From Pagrus major (Eukaryota; Chordata; Actinopteri; Spariformes; Sparidae), in the NCBI RefSeq assembly GCF_040436345.1, contig NC_133216.1:14154110-14218109 (forward strand): 64,000 bases of DNA. The letters are read 5' to 3'. Shown in pieces: positions 52,201 through 61,909 of this stretch (position 1 is its first letter; each line of letters starts with the position of its first letter). The notes below the pieces were generated by a model that did no database searches, was not told the DNA's origin, and saw only the letters and a list, made by a program, of their open reading frames with translations. The position numbers and the translations under genes are program-made.

Positions 52201-52287
52201 GAAGCGATAAACAAACCCTGTTCCCAGCGACGGACACACTAAGCTGATCCACATGCACAGCGCGTAAAGAAGCGATAAAGCCATCAT
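28980..52287 (-). CDS. col26a1: Collagen alpha-1(XXVI) chain, EMI-domain collagen
   Basis: Secreted matrix protein, 445 residues from 14 exons: 52287-52109, 51928-51806, 51120-51017, 38315-38254, 38139-38001, 36388-36284, 36182-36054, 32170-32087, 31141-31089, 31009-30947, 30506-30471, 30390-30346, 30269-30185, 29110-28980. All junctions are GT-AG and the frame stays open. A signal peptide spans about 1-22. The EMI domain (about 61-140) runs from [16 protein letters not shown] through [10 protein letters not shown] to ECLNC, with cysteines at 63, 73, 90, 96, 124, 125, 133, 137 and 140. Then come a heptad-like stretch (142-165), a Pro/Ser linker, collagen block 1 (208-264), a break (265-296), collagen block 2 (297-371, about 25 unbroken Gly-X-Y triplets) and a C-terminal leucine coiled coil [20 protein letters not shown]. 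Sequons lie at 77 and 139. GFVYRFP after the signal, the coiled coil and the position near cux1 favour COL26A1 over the paralogue EMID1. Intron 3 is 12.7 kb. Confidence 0.95.
29155..30130 (-). mobile_element. Family D element, full copy in col26a1 intron 13
   Basis: The left end AAGAAGAGTTTGACATATTC and the right end ATGTCAAACTACTCCTTTGA are inverse. The interior contains AGTTAGATGAGAAGATCGATACC and, near the right end, GCTAAGCTAACTTCAGCTG, as in 47500-47860 and 26448-26600. About 975 bp, non-coding, lying between the last two coding exons of col26a1. Confidence 0.7.
32397..32655. mobile_element. Short inverted-terminal element in col26a1 intron 7
   Basis: Left end TTTAAAGGTACTCTATGTAAC; the right end GCATAGTGTACCTTTAA is its approximate inverse. 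About 259 bp, non-coding. The ends resemble family A, but the interior differs. Confidence 0.6.
32668..32950 (+). mobile_element. Family E element (partial) in col26a1 intron 7
   Basis: AAAGGAGACAGGTTCTGCTC, then ATTTTCAGGTTCA, CATGCTTTAATGCTCAAAAA-like and TGATTGGTCAGCTCAC blocks match the copies at 49884-50355 and, inverted, 47900-48205. The right end was not found. Confidence 0.65.
34257..34680 (+). mobile_element. Probable short DNA element in col26a1 intron 7
   Basis: Starts AAAGGGACAGTTCACCCCAAAA, a left end I recognise from dispersed fish elements, followed by CCTCTTACCTGTAGGGCTAT. The right border is uncertain. Confidence 0.45.
37266..37440 (+). repeat. Dispersed repeat fragment in col26a1 intron 5
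   Basis: TTAAAGGTGCTACATGTAAG at the left, with a GGGGGCAGCATATAACCAGAG block. This is the style of a short DNA element, but no right end was found. Confidence 0.35.
39097..39491 (+). mobile_element. Solo LTR of a retrotransposon
   Basis: Starts TGTCACGTCTCGTC and ends ACCTCGTCACA, i.e. TG...CA ends. It is flanked by GCGC on both sides (39093-39096 and 39492-39495), a four-base target duplication. A T-rich, CT-rich body with GCATTTGGGTCCTAG near the 3' end is a phrase I associate with fish gypsy-type LTRs. At 395 bp with no adjoining retroviral-type genes, it is a recombined solo LTR. Confidence 0.65.
42000..42400. repeat. Degenerate TGTTGTGTTTT tandem array with palindromic arms
   Basis: On the plus strand 42110-42400 repeats a 20-24 bp unit of the form TGTTGTGTTTTCCAAAATG / TGTTGTGTTTTGTGAAATG about a dozen times. 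The left part, 42025-42095, carries the same units in reverse complement (AACACAACATTTCACAAAAC). The two meet around GCACGCCAACATTTGGGTAA. The arms AACACAACATTTGTACAAAGC (42062-42082) and its inverse (42119-42139) pair almost perfectly. Confidence 0.8.
43000..43085. repeat. TG microsatellite, 43 units
   Basis: An 86 bp uninterrupted TG array in col26a1 intron 3. Confidence 0.98.
43200..43287. repeat. CA microsatellite, interrupted
   Basis: CA arrays at 43210-43228 and 43248-43287 with short interruptions. They are complementary to the TG array 43000-43085 on the same strand. Confidence 0.95.
45672..45708. repeat. GAG trinucleotide array
   Basis: About 12 GAG/GGA units, non-coding, in col26a1 intron 3. 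Confidence 0.95.
47500..47860 (+). mobile_element. Family D element, shorter copy
   Basis: TTTTGGGAAATGTGCTTGTT, AGTTAGACGAGAAGTTTTATACC, TTAGCTTAGCTTAGCACAAAG and CTAAGCTAAGCTAATTGGCT follow the same order as in 29155-30130, with a shorter interior. Confidence 0.6.
47900..48205 (-). mobile_element. Family E element, inverted copy
   Basis: Read on the minus strand it starts TTTAAAGGAGACATTCTGCTC and continues through CATTTTCAGGTTAATGATC to AGGCGGGACTACTGACGAGG, in the same order as the copy at 49884-50355. Confidence 0.65.
48646..48721. repeat. CTCCT pentanucleotide array
   Basis: About 15 units of five bases. It creates overlapping Leu-Ser-Ser-Pro open frames that are not genes. Confidence 0.97.
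49747..50650. mobile_element. AAGTACTTGAGTAAA-type element interrupted by a family E element
   Basis: The outer element carries TACTTGAGTAAAAGTCTTGA (left part, 49825-49870), then resumes after 50355 with GTACTGAAGTATCTAAAAG and TACTCAAGTAAAGTACAAG. These are halves of a common fish short element. The family E element fills the gap (49884-50355). Confidence 0.6.
49884..50355 (+). mobile_element. Family E element, most complete copy
   Basis: Left end TTTAAAGGAGACATTTTCTGC; right end AGCATAATAGTTCTCCTTAAA, inverse over the outer bases. The interior has TCTGATTGGTCAGCTCACAC and AAGGCGGGACTACTGACGAG. Non-coding, about 470 bp. Confidence 0.65.
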
Positions 52288-52823
52288 CTCCTTTTGATCT
52301 ATCCCTGATATCCGCGATAAAGTACCTCCTGAAGTTATAAAAACCCTTTATGTTAGACCTACAGAAACCGGGAAATAAAGTCTAAGCGAGCCGCACTGAA
52401 ACCATCAATGCGTCGGTCATTTCGTCTCCCCGACGAGCAGCAAACTGGCCCTCTCAAGAGCCCAGAATGAATGACACACAGCCTCTTCCTATAGAATAAT
52501 GCGGTTTTCTGACGTTTGACATCGTGCCGAGGACCGAGGAGTCAAATATCCAGTGTGCGTAAAAAGCGCGCGGAGTGTGAGGGCTGGAGACGGAGTGCGT
52601 AAAAGCGCATCTGGTCCCGATCGAAAAAAACCACGACCCATATAGGTCCTATGGTGTGAATGTGAATGTGAATGTGAGGGCCAATGATGAATAGTTACTT
52701 AACCCCACAGCAGCGTCTCTCTCTTAATGTCTCCTCATTCACACACTGATGTTATAATGAGGCGAGGGGGACTTAATTTAAACCTGTCCTTTAAATCTAC
52801 TTCAGACAAAGGGGAAGACAGAC

Positions 52824-52885
<62 letters not shown>

Positions 52886-52886
52886 G

Positions 52887-52937
<51 letters not shown>

Positions 52938-53649
52938 TGTGCACTTGAAGGCTTTAAGTTTCCACATCACACTCCTGTTTGCTGTATATTTATGTCATAT
53001 ATATTTACTATTTTTGAGAATGGGAGAAATAACAGCAGACAAGGAAAAAAAGGAGATAAAGGAGAAAAGAAAGAGGAAAAAACAAAAACAAGCACATCCA
53101 GAAGGTATCAGTCACAATAACCACAGTCGTAAATAAATAAGTTTCTCTCTTTTCCAAAAAACAAAAAAGGAAAGGGGGCAGAAGTATTTAAAGAGCAGTA
53201 TGGACAGTTACATGTGCCGCTGTTTGCTGAATATTTAACCAGGATTGGCTTCCTAACTATTTGTGATGTCACAAATCATGCTGAAAAAGCATGATTGAAA
53301 AGTTACACTTTAAGTAATGAAAGTGAAAACAGCACAGGGACGTTCAAACAATTAACTTTGGGGACAAGAAGAAAAATACATTTTTGACTGGAGGGGCCCT
53401 TTAATATGTCATTGTTCTGTTACCTTGCTCATTACTTTTGACTATTATCTCACACTTTTATTAAGGATATAAGCTTTCCATATGTATCCTGAACCCCTGT
53501 TGACAAATAGAGAGAGACAAAGGTGAAATCAATCTTGAAGTGTATAATCCATCCTGGTCTGCAGCGCCCCCTGCTGAGCCCCGCGGCTCCCTACAGGCTG
53601 CAGCAGGAAGAAGACGTGTCCCACTCTCAGATTAGCTTCAGCGGGGGAG
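52288..53649. other. Shared upstream region of col26a1 and srprb
   Basis: 1.36 kb between the start codons of two divergent genes. It holds short TGAATG repeats (52655-52678), the GATA array, a likely short element ending GGGGCCCTTTAA (53160-53404) and a GC-rich stretch from 53560 that should contain the srprb promoter. Confidence 0.5.
52820..52937. repeat. GATA tetranucleotide array
   Basis: About 29 GATA units with a single GGTA interruption near 52885, between the divergent col26a1 and srprb genes. Confidence 0.98.
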
Positions 53650-56292
53650 ATGGAGGCAGACAGCACCGGAGGCAACATGGGAATAAAAGCAGAAGACGTG
53701 GAAATGGCAGAAAATCCATTTGAACCTTACATTGAGTCTCTTCGCCAGCAGCTCGAAGACCAAGACCCCGTGTTTCTGATCGCAGTGATCGTCGCCCTGG
53801 CTGTGGTTGTGGTTACCTGTGGTGAGGACTTACCGTTAGAGCTGAAGGTAGCATGCTAGCGTTAGCTTAGCAGGCTAGGCCTAGCGCTGAGCTAACTTAG
53901 CATTGTTAGCTTACAAAGTGGGTTGTTGGAAAGCAGTTTTGTCAGGACACCCATTGCTGACACTTTATTTAATTTTAATGCTAATTCGATGAAATAATGT
54001 GTGCTTTATAGCCATTAGCTAAGTTAGCACGCTAGGAAGCTAACTGCTAAGTCGAAGCTAACGTCAACAGCTGTCAGCTGCACACCTAATCGGCATTTTT
54101 TGCACGGAAGTCAGTCAGATTTATTATCATTGGTTAATGGACAACAGGGTGTTTTAATCAGACACTGCTGTCTCTTTTCAGTGTTTCTGAAGTACTTTCT
54201 AACCAGTAAAACTGTCAGGAGTGCTGTGCTGCTGGTCGGACTGTGTGACTCTGGGAAAACCCTCATCTTCAGCCGGGTGAGTTCATGTAATTGTAACGTG
54301 GTGTTCATCGCCACGTTGTCTAGCAGAGGATGCTTTGCTGATGCAAGACTGATGCATGTTTGTAAGTGATTGCCAATTTTATGTTTTGGCAGCTGTTGTC
54401 AGGAAAGTACAAGCGGACACAGACCTCCATCACTGACAGCAGTGCTCCATACAAAGCCAAAAATGACAAGGTAAGTTAAGTTTATCATCAGTTATCATCC
54501 TTTCGTGATGATCATGGTTTACAGATTCACCCTCTCCCTCCTGCACACAGGCCTCCACCTGGACTCTGATAGACCTGCCAGGACATGACAGCCTTCGCTC
54601 GCAGTACCTGGAGAAGTTCAAATCTGCAGCCAGGTGAGAACATGTCATGTCAAGTTACAGGTGACCTGATTAATTCGCCCTGATCACACCCTGTTGTCAT
54701 CATCACCCCTCTCACTCGTCTCTCCAGAGCGATTGTGTTTGTCGTGGACAGCGGCATCTTCCAGAAGGAAGTGAGAGACGTGGCAGAGTTCCTGTACATG
54801 TTGCTGACGGACACTGTGATCTCCAGGAACGCCCCGGCTCTACTGTTGGCGTGCAACAAACAAGGTTCAACAACACGTTTACTGGGAACATTTTCTACCT
54901 CGTGTTCATTATTTTCATTACAGACGTACTGATACCATTTGTTCCTTCCCAAAACTGATCCTAGAGGTTACTGTAGTTTATGAGGGGGAGTAATCACCAG
55001 CACAATAATTTCCTTTGGGATTAATAACGTTCTATCATATCTTATCTTATTTTATCAAATTCTGATACTTGGTTATATATATATATATATATTATTATTA
55101 CATAACATCTTTATACACCTAATCCTGTATGGATGTTATGTTATGGACGTGAAAGTTAAACAGTCGTTTGCCATTTCTGGATATTGGCTTCTATTGTGGT
55201 AAAAAAAACAACAACAGGACACTGCTGGGAAGTAGCAGGATCCTGTTTCTAATAAATGAATTATGCAGTATCAGATCGGTGCATTGACTTGTGTGTGTAC
55301 TAATACAGGCTGTATGTGGGGCATTTCCAATACTTGTATTGGAACAACTGTAATTTTCGGCTTACACCTACTTTTGATTGTTATGTTGCACCATTATTTA
55401 CTTGTCTCCTTTTTTATTTTTATTTTTACAGATATCACCATGGCAAAATCAGCTAAACTGATTCAGCAGCAGCTGGAAAAGGAATTGTGAGTAACTGCTA
55501 CATTTTCTGTATTCTTGGGCTGTATTTCTCAACCCCATATCATCTTTATTTGAGGTAGATTATAATGACTAATAATTAGAGCTGCAACAATCAGTCAATA
55601 TGTCGTACACTATTGAATTAGATCTTCAACTATTTTGATAATTGATTAATGGGTTCAAGTAACAGTTCAAAAGTGTTTTTTTTCAGGTTCCAACTTCATA
55701 ACTTTGAATATTTTCTGGTTTCTTTCCTCCACTATGACAGTAAATGGATCATCTTTTGGCTTGTAGACAAATAAAACTTATGACTCTTCTTAAATTACCT
55801 ATAAGTTAAAAGACATATGAAGTTATTTATAATTTGGAGGGTTTTACTGTTTTCTTCCTGTTATGTTAGTGCCTTTAAGTCAAGTGTTAGAGTTGCTTGT
55901 CATGTTTTGTTTGGTAAATTAACATTTTTATAGAATTTTTCCCATTCACCCACACTATTCGAGGCCATGCAAGGTGCTGGCTTGGCCATTAGAAGCAATC
56001 AGGATTCAGTGTCTTGCTCACGGACACTTTAGTTTGGGATTGAACTACCATTTTGCCTCAATTCTGTCTCGTTTCTCATAGGAACACCTTGCGAGTGACG
56101 CGCTCCGCAGCCCTCAGCTCTCAGGACGGCTCTGTGGGCGGCAGTGTGTACCTGGGGAAAAAAGGAAAGGACTTTGAGTTCAGCCAGCTGCCGCTCAAGG
56201 TGGAGTTCCTGGAGTGCAGCGCCCGCGGCAGCAAGGGTGAAGACGGAGATGCGGACTTGGAGAGCCTGGAGAAGAGCCTGGCTAAACTGTAA
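53650..56292 (+). CDS. srprb: Signal recognition particle receptor subunit beta
   Basis: A 276-residue ER membrane GTPase that anchors the SRP receptor alpha subunit for co-translational targeting. Seven exons: 53650-53821, 54182-54276, 54393-54470, 54551-54633, 54728-54864, 55432-55486, 56082-56292. All introns are GT-AG and the frame stays open. An acidic N-terminus is followed by a membrane span at 41-60 (VFLIAVIVALAVVVVTCVFL). The GTPase motifs are P-loop GLCDSGKT (77-84), DLPGH (123-127), NKQD (186-189) and SAR (253-255), in normal order and spacing. The length matches the vertebrate family (about 270). The first ATG of the frame is used; Met10 is a possible alternative. The gene is tail-to-tail with wdr53. 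Confidence 0.96.
53850..54070. repeat. TTAGC-rich tract in srprb intron 1
   Basis: GCTAGCGTTAGCTTAGCAGG, GAGCTAACTTAGCATTGTTAGC, AGCTAAGTTAGCACGCTAGG and similar TTAGC/GCTAA words in both orientations recur through about 200 bp, with no fixed unit length. It resembles the GCTAA-rich DNA at 41165-41260 and 44125-44300. Confidence 0.5.
55577..55800 (+). mobile_element. Family B element fragment in srprb intron 6
   Basis: GAGCTGCAACAATCAGTCAA, then ATTTTGATAATTGATTAATGG and TTCTGGTTTCTTTCCTCC, the order seen in family B copies such as 3482-3600 (there inverted). The right end is missing. Confidence 0.5.
55935..56040 (-). repeat. Dispersed fish repeat fragment beside srprb exon 7
   Basis: CATGCAAGGTGCTGGC and CAGTGTCTTGCTCACGGACAC are phrases of a repeat I recognise as widespread in teleosts. 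The fragment ends about 40 bp before the exon 7 acceptor. Confidence 0.5.
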
Positions 56293-57943
56293 CATCAGCA
56301 ACTGAACATCCTCGGTGCAGAATTTGCCCCAAAGGATCAGTGTCCACTGTCACCTCAAATGACAGTTGCATCTCAGTGGAGGATTTATTTGACAGGGAAA
56401 GCAGTCCAGCGGTCCAATCTGTGCTGACTGTCAGTATAAAATGACATTAAAGGTGGAAGAATGTTTGACACATATTCAATCAAAACACACCAAAAAGACT
56501 GATGTAGCATTTCGTCAGGGTGCTCTGCAGTGCTGAGAAATGATCGTGTGCTCATTCAGTGTAAATCTTACTGTGAACATCCGCCTTGAAACGCTTATTT
56601 GGCTTGTTTAGAGAATATATGGTTTAAAGAATTTAGGTAAATTACAAGATTTGCTGTTTATAATTGCGATTTAAAGGAAAATTCTTATTGGCTGTCACAT
56701 ATTTTCACCATTTTTGTGTTAAACTCAGCTAGTCTGATGTATAAGCTGCCTTTGTTAAGACAGATAGGTGTGAATTGTATTCATTAACTCAAACAGTCAG
56801 CCTTGTGCCTTTTTTCTGGTATTATAGAAAAGTGTTGCTTGTTTGCAAAAGAATGACGTTTATTTGTTTGAAAGTGTTGCGTGAATACAGTGCATTTGCA
56901 ATGAATGTATGAATTTATTCAGATTTTGTGTTTGTAGTTGTCTGGCTTGTTTAAAAACTGACAATATAAAGTTTTTGATGCTTGACGGTGACGTAAAGTC
57001 CACAGATCAACAGGAACAGAAGAGATACAGTCCGTCTGGTGTCAAATAGATTCAGCCTGTAATGGTTAGTAAGCAGCAAACATGATTTAATCATTAACAC
57101 ACACAGAAACCAATCTTAAGCATACATCACATGAGGGTTAGCTCGCTGTTGGTTCACGAGGTGCTGCTTTATATTAATTTTAAAAATAGCAGCACAGCTC
57201 CCCAGAGGACGAGGTCGCCACAGAGCCCCGAGCAATTTAGAAATGTGGCTGTGTGATCTGTGTTAAAGCTCAGTGCATATTTAAATATCTTAAGTCTGAG
57301 ACGGAGCAGTGTGTTTGAAATGTCACATCTTAGGAACAGCTTTCATTTATTTAAAAACTTTGTCTTTCTGTCTGGCACCTGGTTTAGATTGAGATGTTTT
57401 TACTCTATAAAAAGCACCACACACTCAGTTAAACATGCAGATTTCTTTTGTCTTAATGTGGTAGTTTTTACAGTCCACAAAGATGCATAAGTACAGCAGG
57501 ATGTTTGAAAGGAGGCCACACACACACGCAAACCCATCAGATAAGCCATATCAAATTAGTAGAGCTGCTTCCAATGAAATCGAAACATCAATTACACATG
57601 TAGTTTGTTGAATATTGTGTAAAAACTAAAAAAAAAACAATTTATGTGATGTCTGCCTGCATCTGTAAAGATCTACCATCCTGTACTGGTTTTGTACCAC
57701 TTACGTTACTGGCCACAGTTCAGTCTTAATTAAAAGGAGACCAGGATCTTACTGTCACAACATTATACCAATAGCCATTTAGACCAGAAGTCTAAATATC
57801 GATGCTGTCAGCTCTAACAGCATCAAACACAGGAGTGTGTACTATTTCAGAAATGCATGTAAACTAAAAATAAGGCAAGTGGAAATGGTGTATTGCTACG
57901 ACTGAAACAAAAGACTACAGAATATGTTGCAAAGTGCTCGAGT
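56293..57943. other. 3' UTRs of convergent srprb and wdr53
   Basis: 1.65 kb between two convergent stop codons, with no further gene. srprb has an ATTAAA near 56450. A minus-strand AATAAA at 57351-57346 could end wdr53, giving it a UTR of about 590 bases. Both are unproven. Confidence 0.4.
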
Positions 57944-59188
57944 CTATAGTTGAGTCAGAGGGTAGACCGTCAGACTGGAGCTCTGATCTGCTACGACCAC
58001 ACTGGGTTCTCCTTTCAGCACAGCAGGACACAACCAGTTCACCTTGTCCCCGTGACTGATGCTCAGTTTGGGCCCAGGCTTCTCCTCCATCACCTCCTCT
58101 GAACCTGCAGCCACCTCATCCTCGGCTTCTTCTTTCTCTGCTTCAGCCTTCGGTGGGCTCTTTGCTTTGTCCTGGGATTGTTCTTTCCTCTTTGCTTTGC
58201 TCTTGCCCTTCCTGCGTGGGGCTGCTGTCACTCGTGTTTTGGGATTTGCCTCTGGAGTCACCACCGGGTGCTTACTGAGGTCCCACAGGGCGACCTGGCC
58301 GTCATTCCCCCCAGTGACGAGCCAGTAAGGGTGAGGGAGGAAATTAACAAAGTGGGCTTGTGAGGCGCCCTGACTGTGAGCCTTGACCGCTCCCTGCTGT
58401 TCCAGTTTAGAGCCGCTGCCGATCCGCATCAGATGCACCCGGCCGTCCTCTGCAGCACAGCCCAAAATGTTCCCACAACTCGCCACAGAAACGCAGTGGG
58501 CCAGTGGCGGGTTGAAAAGCTGACCAGGACGCTGCTGATGGTCGTCTTCTTCCTCTGCTACATCCTGGAGGTTGAGGGTCCAGATAGGACGCGTCTTCTG
58601 CAGCCCCCACAGCATCACCTGAAGCAACAAAAAACAAATCATTAAGTGTTGTCATATGGCATGTATACAAATGGTTTAACTCTCTAAACCATCCCTTACC
58701 TGCATGTCTAATCCAGCAGACAGAAGGTTATTGGGCCTGTGAGGCCGAAAGGCCACAGAGGAGCAAATGTTTGTGTGCCTACGAAGAGTCCTGCACACTT
58801 TCCCCCCAGGAAGCTCCAATACCCGGACTGCCCCGGAGTCATCAGCCACTGCCAGGGATGACCCTGTCTCGTTTAGTGCCAAAGCGTTTATCTCCTCCTC
58901 CCCTGCACCCTGAAACTCTTCCACGGGGCCCTTCAGGTTTCGGGGGTCGAGCACACTCACTGTGTCTCCATGCGACACATACAGCTGGCTCGGAGCTGCA
59001 GGTGAAAACACAACACTCGTGCTGTCCTCTTCACCAGGGAGCGTCAGACGGCCTATGATGGTTCCCTCTTGGCTCCACACAGTAACCTCTCCGCCCTCGG
59101 AGCCTGAAGCAAGGAGACCCTCTGGGCCTGAAGACGCTCCAACACACAGGATGGACGTGGAGTGGCCCTCAGACCACTGCTTGGCCAT
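57944..59188 (-). CDS. wdr53: WD repeat-containing protein 53
   Basis: 387 residues from two coding exons, 59188-58700 and 58618-57944, joined in frame through LDMQ|VMLW with GT-AG ends. WD40 repeats can be followed throughout: ASGSEGGEVTVW, YVSHGDTVSVLD, AVADDSGAVRVLEL, RHTNICSSVAFRPHRP...LSAGLDMQVMLW, GCAAEDGRVHLMRI and TGGNDGQVALWDL. After a charged insert (Lys/Arg-rich, then Glu-rich, about 275-345), the last repeat HGDKVNWL...VVADQSSSLTVYPL closes the propeller. The last motifs match mammalian WDR53 closely. The family has been listed among DDB1-CUL4 substrate-receptor candidates; that role is family knowledge, not visible here. The charged insert is a little longer than in the human protein (358 residues). 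A likely non-coding first exon ends with donor AAAG|GTAGCG at 59839. Confidence 0.95.
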
Positions 59189-60217
59189 GCTGACCCTAGG
59201 ACATGGAAGTTAACAGGGAGAAACATGAGTTTGTGGTGTTTTTTATGTTTTCAGTGGCAGTAAACGGAAGATATTTGGGTTTGAATGAGCCAAATTGTGT
59301 TCTGGGAACTTGTAATGAGCATTGTCACCATTGTCTTGTATTTTAAGGATTGATCAAGAAACTGAATGTTTTATTAATGATTAGCAGATTGAATAATAAT
59401 GAAGAGAATAATTGGTTGCAGCCGTAAACTGAACATAATAACCCAGAAGGCAGATAAGCATGATTAAACATGAAAACATTTTGATTTATGTATTCAAGTG
59501 CTCAAAAGTTGCAGCTAAAGAGCTGTAACGAAATGGTTTCCTGTCAGCTGTCTTCTCAGCTTTACGCCACGTGACGTTTAAATACCCAAGAGCCTCACTT
59601 ACTATTTTAAGAAGTTGCTGAAAACACAGAATTTAAATGTCAAACCAGATCAAACCAAACAGTCCTCGCTCTACAGCAGCTCTGCTAATGTGTTAGCCTA
59701 CAAGCAAACATTTAGCTAACTTCCAGCTAACGGTTTAGCTACGATTAAAAACAAGTTTATGTTAATCTGCTGATTGAAAATCAATTATAACACTGTTCTG
59801 ATATTATTGATAACTTTAAGGCTACAGATTTACGCTACCTTTGCAAGTGCCGTCAAAACTTCAGCAGGCTGCCATGTGGGGCTACGTCGCTCATTGATGT
59901 CGTCATAGCTCAGTCAGCTCACTATGCCCTGTGTTTTGTATGCCAGGCAGATTTATTTTGCTTTTTCGCCAGGAATGCCAGACATTTACCAGCATTTATC
60001 GACCTAGCATCGATGTAGTTTGCTATATCCTTGACTTTTAATATTTATCAGGTGGCAGTTGATGCTGGGTAATAAAAAAAATGTGAGGAAACACTGCCTG
60101 AAATGAAAACTTCAGGGCAAAATGTTCCTGTCATTGGTCAAAACCAAACAGATTTTCTGTGCTTCATGCACAGTGCTGTGGGTCTGAACAATATAACTGA
60201 TTCCCTCAGGAGTACGT

Positions 60218-60221
<4 letters not shown>

Positions 60222-60282
<61 letters not shown>
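60222..60282. repeat. AAT trinucleotide array
   Basis: Twenty AAT units without interruption. It produces a poly-Asn / poly-Ile open frame that is not a gene. Confidence 0.98.
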
Positions 60283-60283
<1 letters not shown>

Positions 60284-60369
60284 TGGAAATAAATGAGCAG
60301 AGATTTGCAAACTGTAAAATATTTTACATATATCTTGGTATATATATCATAATAAAGGATGAGAATGGA

Positions 60370-60436
<67 letters not shown>

Positions 60437-60437
60437 A
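60370..60437. repeat. Compound GT / GA microsatellite
   Basis: GT units (60370-60393) running into GA units (60393-60437) with one AA interruption. Confidence 0.97.
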
Positions 60438-61909
60438 GTAGCATATATCTGTATGATGTCAAATCTTAAATACATGGTTATTTCAAATGTTCAGTGATTA
60501 TGTCCATGATTTTGCACATAGAGCCCCATTATTGCACATTATGTCCCATAAGTTTACAACATTATCTCAAACACAACAAGCATGAAATACAAGCCAAGCA
60601 CAATCTGCAGAAAACGAAGCAGCACACAGGACACAGAGGAGTCAGATCATCAGATGATTGTTCAGCGGGTCCCCCCCTCTGGCCTTCATTTCCACAATGG
60701 CTGCTCTCCGCTGATTCATCCAAAGCTGTAGATGTGATGAGTGTGGTTAGTTTCTGGGTCAGTGAGCAGCGTGCCACACTGCCGCACTGAATAGGGAACA
60801 GAGCGGAGAGGCTGTGAAAACACACACAAACTAACTACACACACACATCACACTGTCAACCCAACATTCAAATGCTGACACATACTGTATATCCTCACAA
60901 AGAAGCTGCACGTTCTCACAGAGCACTTTGAATGTAAGTATTCTACTTTTTCCTGCTCGTGACCTGTGCATCAGATGCTACTTCCTCTTTATAATGCAGT
61001 TACAATGACAGATTTCACTAAGCAGATGGATATGTGTTAAATGTGATACCGTAGTTGCTGAAAACAGTGAGAATTTGTCAGCAAGTTTTGTGACAGTTTG
61101 TCACAACTCCTCTCCGTGGGATGAGTGAAAGGATGCTTTTTCTATTTGTGTCTAGAAATGAAGCTCATTGGATCTTTTGTAAAGCTTGAAGTTTAAGGTA
61201 TGTACCATATATTAAACTTCATCGTTCATATTTAGGACATTGTGCTTGGATTAAAATGTATTTGGGGTTTTAATTCTCTTGCATGTAAATGATCAAAAGC
61301 GCCAAGAATGAAAGATCATTGTATCGTCGTGCAGGATGTGATGTTTAACTACCTCTAAACAACAGTTATATAAGAACATGTCATTGGTAGAAGAAACTGG
61401 AAGCTTAGCATTAAAATTCCTGCAGATTTAAAGAGTCTGGATGGCCCTGATGAAAGCATCAAGCCAAAATGCATTGGTCTGATAATAAAGTTGTTTTGTA
61501 TGCCACAAGTCTTGCTGGAGTTTTGACCTCTTTAGACTTTTTCTCTTCTCCATGCAGCTTGGTAGTAGGCGAAACTGTGCCAGGAACACCTTCTCTGCCT
61601 CCACAGATTTAAATAGGAACAGGTTTCTGTTTCAGTGTCAAGTGCACAATAATACCTACAGTAGTTTATAACAAGCTGGTGTTAACTGGTATTCTTAAAA
61701 CTTTAAAATAGGAGGTTAGTCTAGGATTAGCAACACTGGAGTTGGGAACCTACTTTCCTGTACATAACAGGCATGTTTTCGTATCTTTATCATAAGTTGT
61801 CAGAGCAGTCAAAGTCAAGATGAAGCATCAAAATCCTGAAATATTGATTCTGATTCTCCTCGTGAAAGGATTTAGAGTTACCTTGAAAAAAAAACACACA
61901 CCAGAGAGC

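Larger units (their letters stand above)
59189..61909. other. Upstream regions of wdr53 and the neu3-like gene
   Basis: No coding exon supported. The probable wdr53 5' UTR exon ends at 59839, with its promoter near 59860-59930. A family B fragment lies at 59345-59430. Microsatellites occupy 60222-60435. Nothing was recognised from 60480 to 61800. Confidence 0.45.

Noticed and set aside
28980-52287. EMID1 as the identity of the EMI-collagen gene
   Set aside because: The residues after the signal peptide, the VSCQVHNG...WPGPC block, the C-terminal coiled coil and the cux1/myl10 neighbourhood fit COL26A1 better.
60103-60462. Open frame with poly-Asn and its antisense poly-Ile
   Set aside because: Made by the AAT and GT/GA arrays.
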